NCBI RefSeq assembly: GCF_036231355.1
Contig: NZ_CP109496.1
Span: 6,820,001-6,884,000 of the forward strand
DNA: 64,000 bases
Origin: Streptomyces sp. NBC_01431
GTDB taxonomy: Bacteria; Actinomycetota; Actinomycetes; Streptomycetales; Streptomycetaceae
Direction: 5' to 3'
The notes below the pieces were generated by a model. The model searched no databases. It was not told where the DNA came from and saw only the letters and a list, made by a program, of their open reading frames with translations. The position numbers were made by a program, and so were the translations under genes. This document shows positions 15,208 through 22,712 of the stretch, piece by piece. The stretch's first letter is position 1; each line of letters opens with the position of its first letter.

Positions 15208-15383
15208 ACCGCGCCTCCTTGCCCACCCCCGTGATCCCATGTGTTCTGGCACCACCCAGTGTGCGGGAGCACAACGGCCCCGCACAGATGGCGGGAGCGC
15301 CCGGCGCGCCCACGGTGAGACTCAGGCCCGTTCCCGGCTCGCGCGCGCCCCGGCCGGCGCGAGTCCTGGCCCGCGCTCGCTTG

Positions 15384-15409
15384 GCCCGTGCACGCCGCCC
15401 GTGCACGCC
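15384..15409. repeat. 13-bp perfect tandem repeat
   Basis: GCCCGTGCACGCC occurs twice back to back (15384-15396, 15397-15409) in the very GC-rich gap between lnt and the SnoaL-like gene. Each unit holds a GTGCAC palindrome. No function is evident. Confidence 0.5.
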
Positions 15410-15454
15410 CCCGCTCGCGCGCGTCCGGGCGCCCTGCGCACCCGGGCCGCGGGT

Positions 15455-15940
15455 TCAGGCCCCGGCGAGTGCCCCCGAGACGCGCCGCCATTTCTCGTGC
15501 ACGGTCACCGACCGGAGCCGCCACCCGGCATCCGTACGGACCAGCGAGAAGGCGTAGCGTCCGCCGGACTCGAAATCGGGCGCCGGCGAGCCGCCCGCAC
15601 CGTTCCCTGAGCCCCCGAAGCACATGGGGTTGAAGTAGTCGGCGCGGACTTCCGCGCGGTCGCCCGGGTAGCCGCCGAGGTCCTGGAGGGTCAGCGTCCG
15701 GTTGGTGATCAGATGCTGGCGGACCGGGAAGAGCCGCATGGTTTCCGCGAGCCACTGGGCCACCTCATCGGCGGAGCCCGCGATGCCGCCCGAAGCGCGG
15801 TAGTCGGCGCGGCCGTCCGCGGCGAACAGGGCGCGGTAAGCCGGCCAGTCCCCGTCGTCCACCGCCGCGGCGTAGCCGGTGATGAGTTCGTCGATGGCCA
15901 AGCGGTCCAACACGGTCCCGAGATCCACGCGCTGCGTCAT
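15455..15940 (-). CDS. SnoaL-like / NTF2-fold protein
   Basis: 161 residues. The N-terminal helix pattern L-D-R-L-A-I-D-E-L-I-T-G-Y-A-A-A-V-D-D-G-D-W (11-32), followed by Y-R-A-L-F-A-A-D-G-R-A-D-Y (34-46), is typical of the SnoaL-like cone-shaped alpha+beta barrel. The C-terminal strand W-R-L-R-S-V-T-V-H-E-K-W-R-R fits too. Such proteins act as small cyclases, isomerases or dehydratases, or only bind ligands; a Gly-rich loop near residue 110 is unusual. It is divergent from the enoyl-CoA hydratase gene at 16023. Substrate unknown. Confidence 0.82.
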   Translation of the reverse strand: MTQRVDLGTVLDRLAIDELITGYAAAVDDGDWPAYRALFAADGRADYRASGGIAGSADEVAQWLAETMRLFPVRQHLITNRTLTLQDLGGYPGDRAEVRADYFNPMCFGGSGNGAGGSPAPDFESGGRYAFSLVRTDAGWRLRSVTVHEKWRRVSGALAGA

Positions 15941-16022
15941 CGGCTCAGTCTCCGGCAGCGGACCCCGAAGTCCAAGGGCCCTGCACTTGTGGCTCGTTGG
16001 CGGGCCGTGCTACCGCTGGCCC

Positions 16023-16829
16023 ATGATGGAAGAGACGGCCTGCGTGCCTGATGAGACTGCTCCCGTGGTACGCAGCGAACGACGCGGCCCGGTCACGACC
16101 GTGGTGCTCTCGCGGCCCGGAGCGCGCAACGCGGTGGACGGCCCGACCGCACGGGCGCTCGCCGACGCCTTCCGCGCCTTCGAGGCCGACGAGCAGGCCG
16201 CGGTGGCCGTGCTGTGGGGCGAGGGCGGCACGTTCTGCGCGGGTGCGGACCTGAAGGCCATCGGCACCGAGCGCGGCAACGCGGTGGCCGAGGACGGGGA
16301 CGGGCCGATGGGACCGACCCGGCTGCGGCTGTCCAAACCGGTGATCGCGGCCGTCGCCGGACACGCCGTGGCGGGCGGCCTGGAACTCGCGCTCTGGTGC
16401 GATCTGCGGGTCGTGGAGGAGGACGCTGTATTTGGAGTGTTCTGCCGACGTTGGGGCGTTCCCCTGATCGACGGCGGAACGGTACGCCTGCCGAGGCTGA
16501 TCGGGGCGGGCCGCGCCATGGACCTCGTCCTGACCGGGCGGCCGGTGGACTCGGCGGAGGCTCTGGCCATCGGCCTCGCCGACCGGATCGTGCCGAGCGG
16601 GACGGTCCGCGCCGCCGCCGAGGAACTCGCCGCGCAGATTGCCGCGTTCCCCCAGACCTGTCTGCGCCACGACCGGATGTCCCTGCTCGAACAGGAGGGC
16701 CTGGCCGAACCGGAAGCGCTGCTCAACGAGGTGCGCCACGGGGTCCGCGCACTGGGGGAGGCGACCGAGGGGGCGGCGAGGTTCGCCGCCGGGGCGGGCC
16801 GGCACGGAACCTTCGAGGGTTCCAACTGA
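16023..16829 (+). CDS. Crotonase-fold enoyl-CoA hydratase/isomerase
   Basis: 268 residues from ATG 16023 (ATG 16026 is equally possible). V-L-S-R-P-G-A-R-N-A-V-D (about 25-36), F-C-A-G-A-D-L-K-A-I (the first oxyanion-hole segment, about 71-80) and A-G-H-A-V-A-G-G-L-E-L-A-L-W-C-D (the second, about 111-126) identify the crotonase family. The usual second-segment glutamate is kept in G-G-L-E-L. It probably hydrates or isomerises an acyl-CoA in fatty acid or aromatic degradation. It is monocistronic and ends at a strong hairpin (16874-16904). Confidence 0.92.
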   Translation: MMEETACVPDETAPVVRSERRGPVTTVVLSRPGARNAVDGPTARALADAFRAFEADEQAAVAVLWGEGGTFCAGADLKAIGTERGNAVAEDGDGPMGPTRLRLSKPVIAAVAGHAVAGGLELALWCDLRVVEEDAVFGVFCRRWGVPLIDGGTVRLPRLIGAGRAMDLVLTGRPVDSAEALAIGLADRIVPSGTVRAAAEELAAQIAAFPQTCLRHDRMSLLEQEGLAEPEALLNEVRHGVRALGEATEGAARFAAGAGRHGTFEGSN

Positions 16830-16873
16830 TCGGTGCCGGGGCCGAGTTGCGGCGCCTGAGGTTCGGTGCCGCA

Positions 16874-16904
16874 CCCGGTACGGGCGGGTGAGGCCCGTAC
16901 CGGG
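16874..16904. terminator. Bidirectional hairpin terminator, 12-bp perfect stem
   Basis: CCCGGTACGGGC (16874-16885), a 7-base loop, and GCCCGTACCGGG (16893-16904). It lies between the stops of the convergent crotonase and small secreted protein genes. Confidence 0.8.
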
Positions 16905-16919
16905 GAGTCTGCTGGGCGA

Positions 16920-17267
16920 TCAGCGGAAGATGACGGAGCGGAACTTCAGCTTGTCGGAGGCGTGCCCGCCGTGCGGACGCAGGCTGAAGTGCGCACCCTT
17001 GCAGTGAATGTCGGTGAATACCGTCGCCTTGGCGTCGGTGCGGTTGCGCGGGGAGTGGGCGGGACTCGACGCACGTCGGCCGGTGACCTCGCGCAGGTTG
17101 ATGCACTCCCGGCCGTGCGGGTGCTTCAGCCGGGCTTCCCGGACGTGTCCGTGGGGGCCGCTGTAGGAGTAGACGAACTCGCCGCCGACGGCGTTGGCCG
17201 AGGTCGGCAGGGTGATGACCAGCGCGAGCGCGCCGAGGGCGGCGGCGACGGAGGCACGAAAACGCAT
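16920..17267 (-). CDS. Small secreted protein of unknown function
   Basis: 115 residues from ATG 17267, placed there because M-R-F-R-A-S-V starts a clear Sec signal peptide (hydrophobic core about 8-20, cleavage probably after A-N-A, about residue 25). The mature part of about 90 residues is basic and His rich, with two Cys (about 52 and 85) that may pair: C-I-N-L-R-E-V and I-H-C-K-G-A-H-F-S-L-R-P-H-G-G. The size suggests a small extracellular binding or inhibitor protein. I do not recognise a family. Confidence 0.72.
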   Translation of the reverse strand: MRFRASVAAALGALALVITLPTSANAVGGEFVYSYSGPHGHVREARLKHPHGRECINLREVTGRRASSPAHSPRNRTDAKATVFTDIHCKGAHFSLRPHGGHASDKLKFRSVIFR

Positions 17268-17330
17268 GAAGAACACTCCTGAATACGGAGAAAAGGATTC
17301 CGATTCAGGCTGTCCCGGCCTGCCGCCGAT

Positions 17331-17346
17331 TGTGGTGCTCACCACA
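17331..17346. promoter_or_regulatory. 7-bp perfect inverted repeat with a 2-base centre
   Basis: TGTGGTG-CT-CACCACA sits between the secreted-protein gene start (17267) and the GNAT gene stop (17466). It may be an operator for the secreted-protein gene, or a weak hairpin. The remaining 198-base gap shows nothing else clear. Confidence 0.4.
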
Positions 17347-17465
17347 GCGCGTCACTCGTAAGGGAGCCGACGAACCGATTCGCCTTGGGCTCTGTGGGCT
17401 AGGCGTGCCGGGCCCGCGATTGACCGGCCGCGTGGTACCTGGAACGGCTGGACGGCGGGCCGTGG

Positions 17466-18266
17466 CTACGGCCGGCGGATGTACGGCGTCGTGACGGTCA
17501 GCGGTACGAAGCCGAGGCGTCGCAGGATGGGGCGGCTCTGGTCGGACGCGTCGACCTGGAGGTAGCGGTAGCCGCGCTCGGCGGCGACGCGGGTGCGGTA
17601 GACGATCAGCGCGCGGTAGATGCCCTTGCCCCGCCACTCGGGCAGGGTGCCGCCGCCCCACAGGCTCGCGAACTCCGTCCCCGGGTGGAAGTCCATGCGG
17701 GCCGCGCTCACGGGTAGGGCACCGGCCATGGCGACGACCGCGGTGACGGTCTCGGGCGCCTCGGCGAACTGGGCGAGCAGTCGCTCCCTGACGCGGGTGG
17801 AGTCGTTGTCGAAGGCGCGGTCGTGGACGTACGTCATCAGGTCGACACCGGCCGCATCGGTCACCGGACGCAGCGTGATGCCCTCGGCGGGCTCGACGTC
17901 GTGCGGCAGGTCCGCGACGCGGGCGACCATGACCGTCTCCGCGGGTTCGGCGTCGAATCCGGCCGCGCGCAGGCGCTCCCCGAGGTCGGCGGGGCGGTCG
18001 TGGTCGTACAGCTTCCACTCGAATTCGTTGCCGAGGGAGGCGAAGTGGCGTACCTGCGCCGCGATCTCGGCGTCGGCGGACGTGGCCGTCAGAGCCGACC
18101 ACAGGACGCCGTTCCACACGTGGCCGGGGCCCACCTGCCGTACGACATCGCCGACCCGCTCGACCGTGGCACCCGGCCCGTCCGCCAGGGCGTTCTCGCG
18201 CAGCTGCCGGTCGAAGACGGCCAGCAGTGTGTCGGCGGTGTCGCTGTCAGGCGTGGTGGTGTTCAT
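17466..18266 (-). CDS. GNAT-family N-acetyltransferase
   Basis: 266 residues from ATG 18266. The C-terminal GNAT core shows L-P-E-W-R-G-K-G-I-Y-R-A-L-I-V (about 214-228), which is acetyl-CoA motif A with the R/Q-x-x-G-x-G/A pattern, and R-R-L-G-F-V near the end. The N-terminal half (1-130) is a degenerate second domain, as in two-domain actinobacterial GNATs. Acetyl acceptor unknown. The gene stands alone, with a mini-gene 53 bases beyond its start on the same strand. Confidence 0.87.
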   Translation of the reverse strand: MNTTTPDSDTADTLLAVFDRQLRENALADGPGATVERVGDVVRQVGPGHVWNGVLWSALTATSADAEIAAQVRHFASLGNEFEWKLYDHDRPADLGERLRAAGFDAEPAETVMVARVADLPHDVEPAEGITLRPVTDAAGVDLMTYVHDRAFDNDSTRVRERLLAQFAEAPETVTAVVAMAGALPVSAARMDFHPGTEFASLWGGGTLPEWRGKGIYRALIVYRTRVAAERGYRYLQVDASDQSRPILRRLGFVPLTVTTPYIRRP

Positions 18267-18319
18267 CCGGTCACTCCAGCACCGTGATGAGGACCACAGC
18301 AACTGAGATTCGGGGCGGG

Positions 18320-18520
18320 TCAGGCGCGGGGCTCCGAGGAGGCGGCGCTGGCGAGGGGTGCCGCCTCGCCCACGGCGTCGGCCCAGTCGGCGAGCAGCCG
18401 CTCGTACTCCTCCGCGGGCCACTGGCCGTCCGCGCCGTCGACGAGCGCGCGGATGGCGTCGTTGGCGGCGTCGGCGTCGGGCGGCACGCAGGCGGCGGCC
18501 CGGTCGGAGGAAGAAGACAT
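18320..18520 (-). CDS. Small acidic helical protein, paralogue of the 18640 mini-gene
   Basis: 66 residues. The core A-N-D-A-I-R-A-L-V-D-G-A-D-G-Q-W-P-A-E-E (about 19-38), followed by Y-E-R-L-L-A-D-W-A-D-A (39-49), matches the layout of the 58-residue protein encoded at 18640-18816 (N-x-x-I-R-x-L, then G, then E-E-x-x-R-Y-x-x-L-L-x-x-W-A-x-A). Both lie on the minus strand 119 bases apart. The N-terminal 17 residues are Ser/Ala rich. No known domain; soluble and probably helical. Confidence 0.6.
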   Translation of the reverse strand: MSSSSDRAAACVPPDADAANDAIRALVDGADGQWPAEEYERLLADWADAVGEAAPLASAASSEPRA

Positions 18521-18639
18521 GCGACCAGGCTACGGGGCCGGTCGGACATTCCGCTCTGCTTTACAGCTGAAGAGCAGGTGAGCGCGGTCAATGGTGTGCG
18601 AGATCACATGCCGCGGGGCGTTTGAGCGCGGGTTCGGCG

Positions 18640-18816
18640 TCAGGCTGCCTGGGCGGTGTCGCTGCGTATCGCCGTCGCCCACTCGATCAGGAGCCACCGG
18701 TAGCGCTCCTCCTCGCCGGGGGACAGATGTCCGTCGGACCGCTCCCACAGGGAGCGGATCTCCGCGTTCACCACGTCGGCGGAGCGAACGGACCGGAAGT
18801 CGGAAGTCGGGGGCAT
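18640..18816 (-). CDS. Mini-protein (58 aa), paralogue of the 18320 protein
   Basis: Read on the minus strand from ATG 18816 to TGA 18640-18642. The product has V-V-N-A-E-I-R-S-L-W-E-R-S-D-G-H-L-S (15-32), then G-E-E-E-R-Y-R-W-L-L-I-E-W-A-T-A-I-R (34-51). It shares the helix-turn-helix-like layout and key residues (N, I-R-x-L, E-E, R-Y, L-L, W-A) with the protein at 18320-18520. The pair looks like an old tandem duplication. Function unknown; the size would suit a small adaptor or regulator. Confidence 0.6.
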   Translation of the reverse strand: MPPTSDFRSVRSADVVNAEIRSLWERSDGHLSPGEEERYRWLLIEWATAIRSDTAQAA

Positions 18817-19164
18817 GGGGCAAGCCTACGGCCACGAGGTGACCCACGGACACGAAGTGGGAACTCTCAGCCACCAATTGGCTGTTGAGCAGGGTGGAGC
18901 CGGGGCGGCGCGGGAGCGGCACCGGCCCGTGCGGAGGCGAGTGGGGCAAGTGGCCGCGGGGTTCGGTCGGCAGGGAGGGCGAGTGGAGCAAGGTGCTGCG
19001 AAATTCGGTCGGTACGGGGGGGCGGTGGGGCAAGTGGCCGCGGCGTTCGGTCGGTACACGGGCCGCGCGGGGTTCGGTCGGTACGCATGTCGGCGGGGTA
19101 AATGGTCCTGGGGATCCGGTCGTTGCCGGGGCCCGGGTGCGCGGGCGCCGCCTATCCTCACGGC
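18817..19164. other. 348-base gap with an imperfect 42-bp repeat
   Basis: No convincing gene. The region is strongly G-rich on the plus strand and holds an imperfect tandem array (18962-19081). A minus-strand frame through it would encode a low-complexity R-P-N/P-C-rich peptide unlike any family, so I treat it as non-coding, probably including the promoter of the gene at 19165. Confidence 0.5.
18962..19081. repeat. Imperfect 42-bp direct repeats
   Basis: TTCGGTCGG recurs at 18962, 19004, 19046 and 19073, with spacings of 42, 42 and 27. Upstream of three copies the context GTGG-G/A-GCAAG recurs, and copies 1 and 3 share GTGGGGCAAGTGGCCGCGG. The period is a multiple of three, but no gene is evident. 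Confidence 0.7.
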
Positions 19165-19539
19165 ATGGAGCAGAGCGAGGTTCTCAAGCGAGTGATCGGC
19201 ATCCTCACCGAGGCCGGGGACTACCGCCGCCGCATCGAGGAGGACGGCGAACAGGGGCGGGACATCGGGACCGGCATCGTGACGGCTCTGCTCAACGAGA
19301 CGATGCCGCACATCGAGATCCCGGCGGACGCCACCCCGCAGGAGATGGCGACCCTCGTGGCGCGGGAGGTCGGCGGGGCCATCAGCCAGCTGGTCGCCGC
19401 GTTCAGCCTGGCCTATGTGGCCCTGGCACATGTCCACGACTCCGGCGCGCAGGACATGTCGTCGGCCGACGTGTTGCAGGACCTGGCGCTGCGCGCGGAG
19501 GAGTTCAACGGGGACGGCCCCGAGCCGTCGGCGGACTGA
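19165..19539 (+). CDS. Conserved-looking soluble helical protein, unknown function
   Basis: 124 residues from ATG 19165. All-helical in appearance: E-Q-S-E-V-L-K-R-V-I-G-I-L-T-E-A (2-17), E-M-A-T-L-V-A-R-E-V-G-G-A-I-S-Q-L-V-A-A-F-S-L-A-Y-V-A-L-A (60-88), then an acidic C-terminal tail. The second helix is hydrophobic enough to pack in a bundle but carries charged residues, so I do not call it membrane-spanning. No catalytic motif. The gene is monocistronic, convergent with uppP (37-base gap). Confidence 0.7.
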   Translation: MEQSEVLKRVIGILTEAGDYRRRIEEDGEQGRDIGTGIVTALLNETMPHIEIPADATPQEMATLVAREVGGAISQLVAAFSLAYVALAHVHDSGAQDMSSADVLQDLALRAEEFNGDGPEPSAD

Positions 19540-19576
19540 GGTCGGCGGGCCTCAACTGGGCCCCCGTGGAAGGCCC

Positions 19577-20449
19577 TTAGAGCCCGTCGCCCGCCTCCGG
19601 GCTCAGGGAGCCCGCGCCGACCAGGGCGAACAGCGCGGTGCCCAGCAGGACGCGATAGACCACGAACGGCATGAAGCTCTTGCTGGAGATGAACCGCATG
19701 AACCAGGCGATCACGGCGTACCCGACGGCGAAGGCGATGACCGTGGCGAGGAGCGTGGGCGCCATCGGCGCCTGGCCCGCCCCGCCCGCGTCCTTCAACT
19801 CGAAGACGCCCGAAGCCAGTACGGCCGGAACGGCGAGCAGGAACGAGTAACGGGCCGCGGCCTCACGGGTGTAGCCCATGAGCAGACCGCCGCTGATGGT
19901 GGCACCGGAGCGGGAGACGCCCGGGATGAGGGCCATGGCCTGGCACATGCCGTAGATCAGACCGTCTCTGGTGCTGAGTTCCTGGAGCGGCTTGCGTTCC
20001 CTGACCGCCCGGTGGCGGCCACCTGACGCGTCGCGGGCCGCGAGACGGTCGGCGACGCCGAGCACGACACCCATCGCAACCAGGGTGGTGGCGATCACCC
20101 GCAGATCACGGAAGGAGGTGTCGATCTGGTGCTTCAGGACGATGCCGAGCACGCCGATCGGTATCGAGCCCACGATGACGAGCCAGCCCATCCGGGCATC
20201 GTGGTCACCGCGCAGCGAACGGTCGGTGAGCGAGCGGAACCACGCCGACACGATGCGCGCGATGTCCTTGCGGAAGTAGATGAGGACGGCCGTCTCGGTG
20301 CCGATCTGCGTGATGGCGGTGAACGCGGGCCCGGGGTCCGTCCAGCCCGCGAAGGCGGCGGTCAGCCGCAGGTGCGCGCTGGAGGAGATGGGCAGGAACT
20401 CCGTCAGCCCCTGGACGAGCCCGAGTATGAACGATTCGAACCAAGACAT
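19577..20449 (-). CDS. uppP: Undecaprenyl-diphosphatase
   Basis: 290 residues with about eight hydrophobic segments. The BacA/UppP signatures are complete: Q-G-L-T-E-F-L-P-I-S-S-S-A-H-L (13-27, with catalytic Glu17) and P-G-V-S-R-S-G-A-T (176-184). The enzyme dephosphorylates undecaprenyl pyrophosphate outside the membrane, recycling the lipid carrier for peptidoglycan and other wall polymers, and overproduction gives bacitracin resistance. Streptomyces often have several copies. The gene ends 37 bases from the convergent gene at 19165. Confidence 0.95.
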   Translation of the reverse strand: MSWFESFILGLVQGLTEFLPISSSAHLRLTAAFAGWTDPGPAFTAITQIGTETAVLIYFRKDIARIVSAWFRSLTDRSLRGDHDARMGWLVIVGSIPIGVLGIVLKHQIDTSFRDLRVIATTLVAMGVVLGVADRLAARDASGGRHRAVRERKPLQELSTRDGLIYGMCQAMALIPGVSRSGATISGGLLMGYTREAAARYSFLLAVPAVLASGVFELKDAGGAGQAPMAPTLLATVIAFAVGYAVIAWFMRFISSKSFMPFVVYRVLLGTALFALVGAGSLSPEAGDGL

Positions 20450-20532
20450 GGGGTTGCTGCGCCATCCAGGAGGGGTCGGGGGCGACGGCCGGGCAGCCCG
20501 AGGCGGCCGGTGTACGTCACCGTGAGCAGACC

Positions 20533-20574
20533 GGCGAAACCACCGAGCAGCGCCGCTGCACCGGTGGTTTCGCC
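20533..20574. terminator. Strong hairpin, 13-bp perfect stem with nested inverted repeat
   Basis: GGCGAAACCACCG (20533-20545) pairs perfectly with CGGTGGTTTCGCC (20562-20574). The 16-base loop itself contains GCAGCG and CGCTGC. It lies between the TVP38-type gene stop (20688) and the uppP start, both on the minus strand. Terminator of the upstream gene is the simplest reading. Confidence 0.7.
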
Positions 20575-20687
20575 CGGGTCGGGGCAGAGTAACGACCCAG
20601 GGTGAACGCGGAGTTGTGCGGACGAAGGCGGTGGGTTAACGGCACCGCCCCGTTCTCACGGGCCGCCCTACTCCTGCCGCCCCCGCC

Positions 20688-21392
20688 CTACCGGCCCCGA
20701 AGGCGGTGGCGCTTGCGCCAGGCGACCGCGGCGGCGCCGACCGCGCTCAGCACGATGAAGCCCATCGCGATCAGGAAAGTGGGCGAGGTCGGCGACGCGG
20801 CGCTGTTGCCCGCGATGACGTAGGCGAGCGTATTGGGGATCGAGCCGAGGCCGGTGGCCAGCAGGAACGGAGTCCAGCCCATGCGCGAGACCGCCGCACA
20901 GTAGTTGGCGGCGGCGAACGGCACCCCGGGGAACAGCCTGATCGCCATCATCGAACGGAACCCGTGCCGCGACAGCTGCCCGTCCGCCGCCGTCAGCCAG
21001 CGCCCGCGCAGCAGGGGCCGTAGCGCGTCCTGCCCCAGCACCCGGCCGAGCCCGAACGAGATGCCCGCACCCAGCACCGTCCCCGCGAGCGAGGAGGCGA
21101 GACCGGCCTGGGCGCCGAACAGAGCGCCGGCCGCCAGGTTCAGGATGGGGCGCGGCACGAACGCCGCCGTGCACAGCCCGTACGCCACCGCGAAGAGCAC
21201 CACCGCCCCGGCCCCGCCCAGCTCCGGCGGCCAGCCGTCGGCGAGCAGTCGCTGCGGCTGGACGATCAGCACGGTGGTCCCGGCGGCCGCCAGGACCAGC
21301 ACGAGCAGCGAGAGCCGCGACCACGGCGAGAGCAGCGCTCTGGTGCAGCGCGCGGCGAGGCCGGGGGAGGGACGGGCGGCGGGGTCGAGCAT
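20688..21392 (-). CDS. TVP38/TMEM64-family (DedA-like, VTT domain) membrane protein
   Basis: 234 residues with about six hydrophobic segments. The VTT-domain core is visible: F-V-P-R-P-I-L-N-L-A-A-G-A-L-F-G (about 91-106), then G-T-V-L-G-A-G-I-S-F-G-L-G-R (116-129) and F-P-G-V-P-F-A-A-A-N-Y-C-A-A (171-184), where the family has its F/P-x-x-P re-entrant loop. Homologues act in lipid scrambling or undecaprenyl-phosphate translocation; being next to uppP is suggestive for undecaprenyl recycling, but that is an inference. No signal peptide. Confidence 0.88.
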   Translation of the reverse strand: MLDPAARPSPGLAARCTRALLSPWSRLSLLVLVLAAAGTTVLIVQPQRLLADGWPPELGGAGAVVLFAVAYGLCTAAFVPRPILNLAAGALFGAQAGLASSLAGTVLGAGISFGLGRVLGQDALRPLLRGRWLTAADGQLSRHGFRSMMAIRLFPGVPFAAANYCAAVSRMGWTPFLLATGLGSIPNTLAYVIAGNSAASPTSPTFLIAMGFIVLSAVGAAAVAWRKRHRLRGR

Positions 21393-21772
21393 CCCGGGAG
21401 ACTAACCGACGGGGGGAAGTGACCGCGGCAACGGACCGCGCGTATGCGCAGGGGCGAGGCCGCCGGAAGCAGCCGCGCCGCTGCGGGACAGGTGCGGCGC
21501 CGTCCCAACCCCCGCCCGCCGAAAACCATTCGACGCGGCTCCGACCGCCCGGCATGCTCAGCGGTATGTCCGCCCTCCTCGCAGCGCCCTCCGCAGTCGC
21601 GGACGCGCCGAAGGATGCCGTCTTCGCAGCGGACGCGATCGCACCCGCGGCGCCCTTCTCGGGCGCCCGAAGCTGACCCTCTCCGGAACACCCGGCGGAC
21701 CCCGCCCAGGGAGGGTCGGCCGGATCCAGGGGTCCCGGCACAGCTCCGCGACCATGCGAGGGACCACCAGCC
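21393..21772. other. 380-base gap upstream of the EF-Tu-like gene
   Basis: No convincing gene. A 37-codon frame from ATG 21566 to 21676 (Ala-rich) lacks a ribosome binding site and any recognisable family. The stretch between 21680 and 21772 presumably holds the promoter of the EF-Tu-like gene, but I see no clear -35/-10 pair. Confidence 0.4.
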
Positions 21773-22597
21773 ATGCCCAAGACGGCATACGTACGCACCG
21801 AGCCCCACCTCAACATCGGCACCATGGGCCACGTCGACCACGGCAGGACCACCCTGGCCGCCGCCATCACCAAAGTGCTCGCCGAGCGCGGCAACGGCAC
21901 GCTCGTACCGATCGACCGCATCGACGGGATCGACCCCATCGACCGCATCGACGGGATCGACGGGATCGACCGCATCGGCCGGGCCCCGGAGGAGGCCGCC
22001 CGCGGCATCACCAGCAACATCGCGCACGTCGAGTACGAGACCGACACCCGCCACTACGCCCACCTCGACATGCCGGGCCACGCCGACTACGTCAAGGACA
22101 TGGTGACCGGCGTGGCCCAGCTGGACGGGGCGATCCTTGTCGTCTCCGCGCTGGACGGGGTCATGCCACAGACCGCCGAGCACGTACTTCTCGCCCGGCA
22201 GGTGGGTGTCGACCACATGGTGGTCGCGCTCAACCAGGCCGACGCGGGCGACGAGGAGCTGACCGACCTGGTCGAGCTCGAAGTGCGTGAGCTGCTCTCC
22301 GCGCACGGATACGGGGGCGACTGGGTGCCCGCCGTCCGGGTCTGTGGACTCAAGGCCCTGGAGGGCGACCCGCGGTGGACCGAGGCGATCGGCGCGCTGC
22401 TCGACGCGGTGCACACCTATGTGCCCATGCCCGAGCGCTATGTCGACGCGCCGTTCCCGCTGCCGGTCGAGAACGTGCTCACCATCACCGGGGTGGGGGA
22501 TGTGGGTGGTTTCACGTTTCGAAGCGAGTGCGGTGGGTGTGTTGCGGGGTTGCGCGCGGCCGGGGTGAGGGACTGGCCCTTCCGTCGCGATGAGTGA
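21773..22597 (+). pseudogene. Truncated, diverged EF-Tu-like GTPase (domain 1 only) with a repeat insertion
   Basis: 274 residues. Residues 1-240 align with EF-Tu domain 1: P-H-L-N-I-G-T-M-G-H-V-D-H-G-R-T-T, A-P-E-E-A-A-R-G-I-T, D-M-P-G-H-A-D-Y-V-K-D-M, and M-P-Q-T-A-E-H-V-L-L-A-R-Q-V-G-V. Three nucleotide-site residues are altered: the P-loop Lys is Arg, the D-C-P-G-H cysteine is Met, and N-K-x-D is N-Q-A-D. About 18 extra residues built from I-D-G/R/P units sit just before the switch I region, encoded by a 9-bp repeat. After P-V-E-N-V-L-T-I-T-G the EF-Tu match stops and 30 unrelated residues follow, so domains 2 and 3 are missing. It cannot be a normal elongation factor. Either a decaying tuf paralogue or a repurposed stand-alone G domain. 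Confidence 0.75.
21911..21982 (+). repeat. 9-bp tandem repeat (8 units) inside the EF-Tu-like gene
   Basis: Eight head-to-tail units of ATCGAC-N3 (last unit ATCGGCCGG) run without a break, encoding I-D-R/G/P steps. Because the unit is a multiple of three, copy-number changes keep the frame. Confidence 0.9.
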
Positions 22598-22712
22598 TCT
22601 GACATGCAGGAGGAGAGCCATCCGGAGCGGGTGCCAGCAGCAACACGGCGGCGGGGATACAGGCGTCGGCGTGCCCGCGCTGATCCAGCGCTCGCCCGCA
22701 CCGGTGGCCCGT

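Noticed and set aside
15384..15409. GTGCAC boxes in a tandem repeat as part of the shared regulator idea
   Set aside because: They sit in extremely GC-rich repetitive sequence without the CAGTGCAC/TGTGCACT context, so I do not link them.
18826..19437. Minus-strand frame encoding R-P-N repeats
   Set aside because: Low complexity from the 42-bp repeat and overlap with the 19165 gene; no supporting start or homology.
21566..21676. A 36-residue Ala-rich peptide gene before the EF-Tu-like gene
   Set aside because: No ribosome binding site and no recognisable precursor-peptide features.
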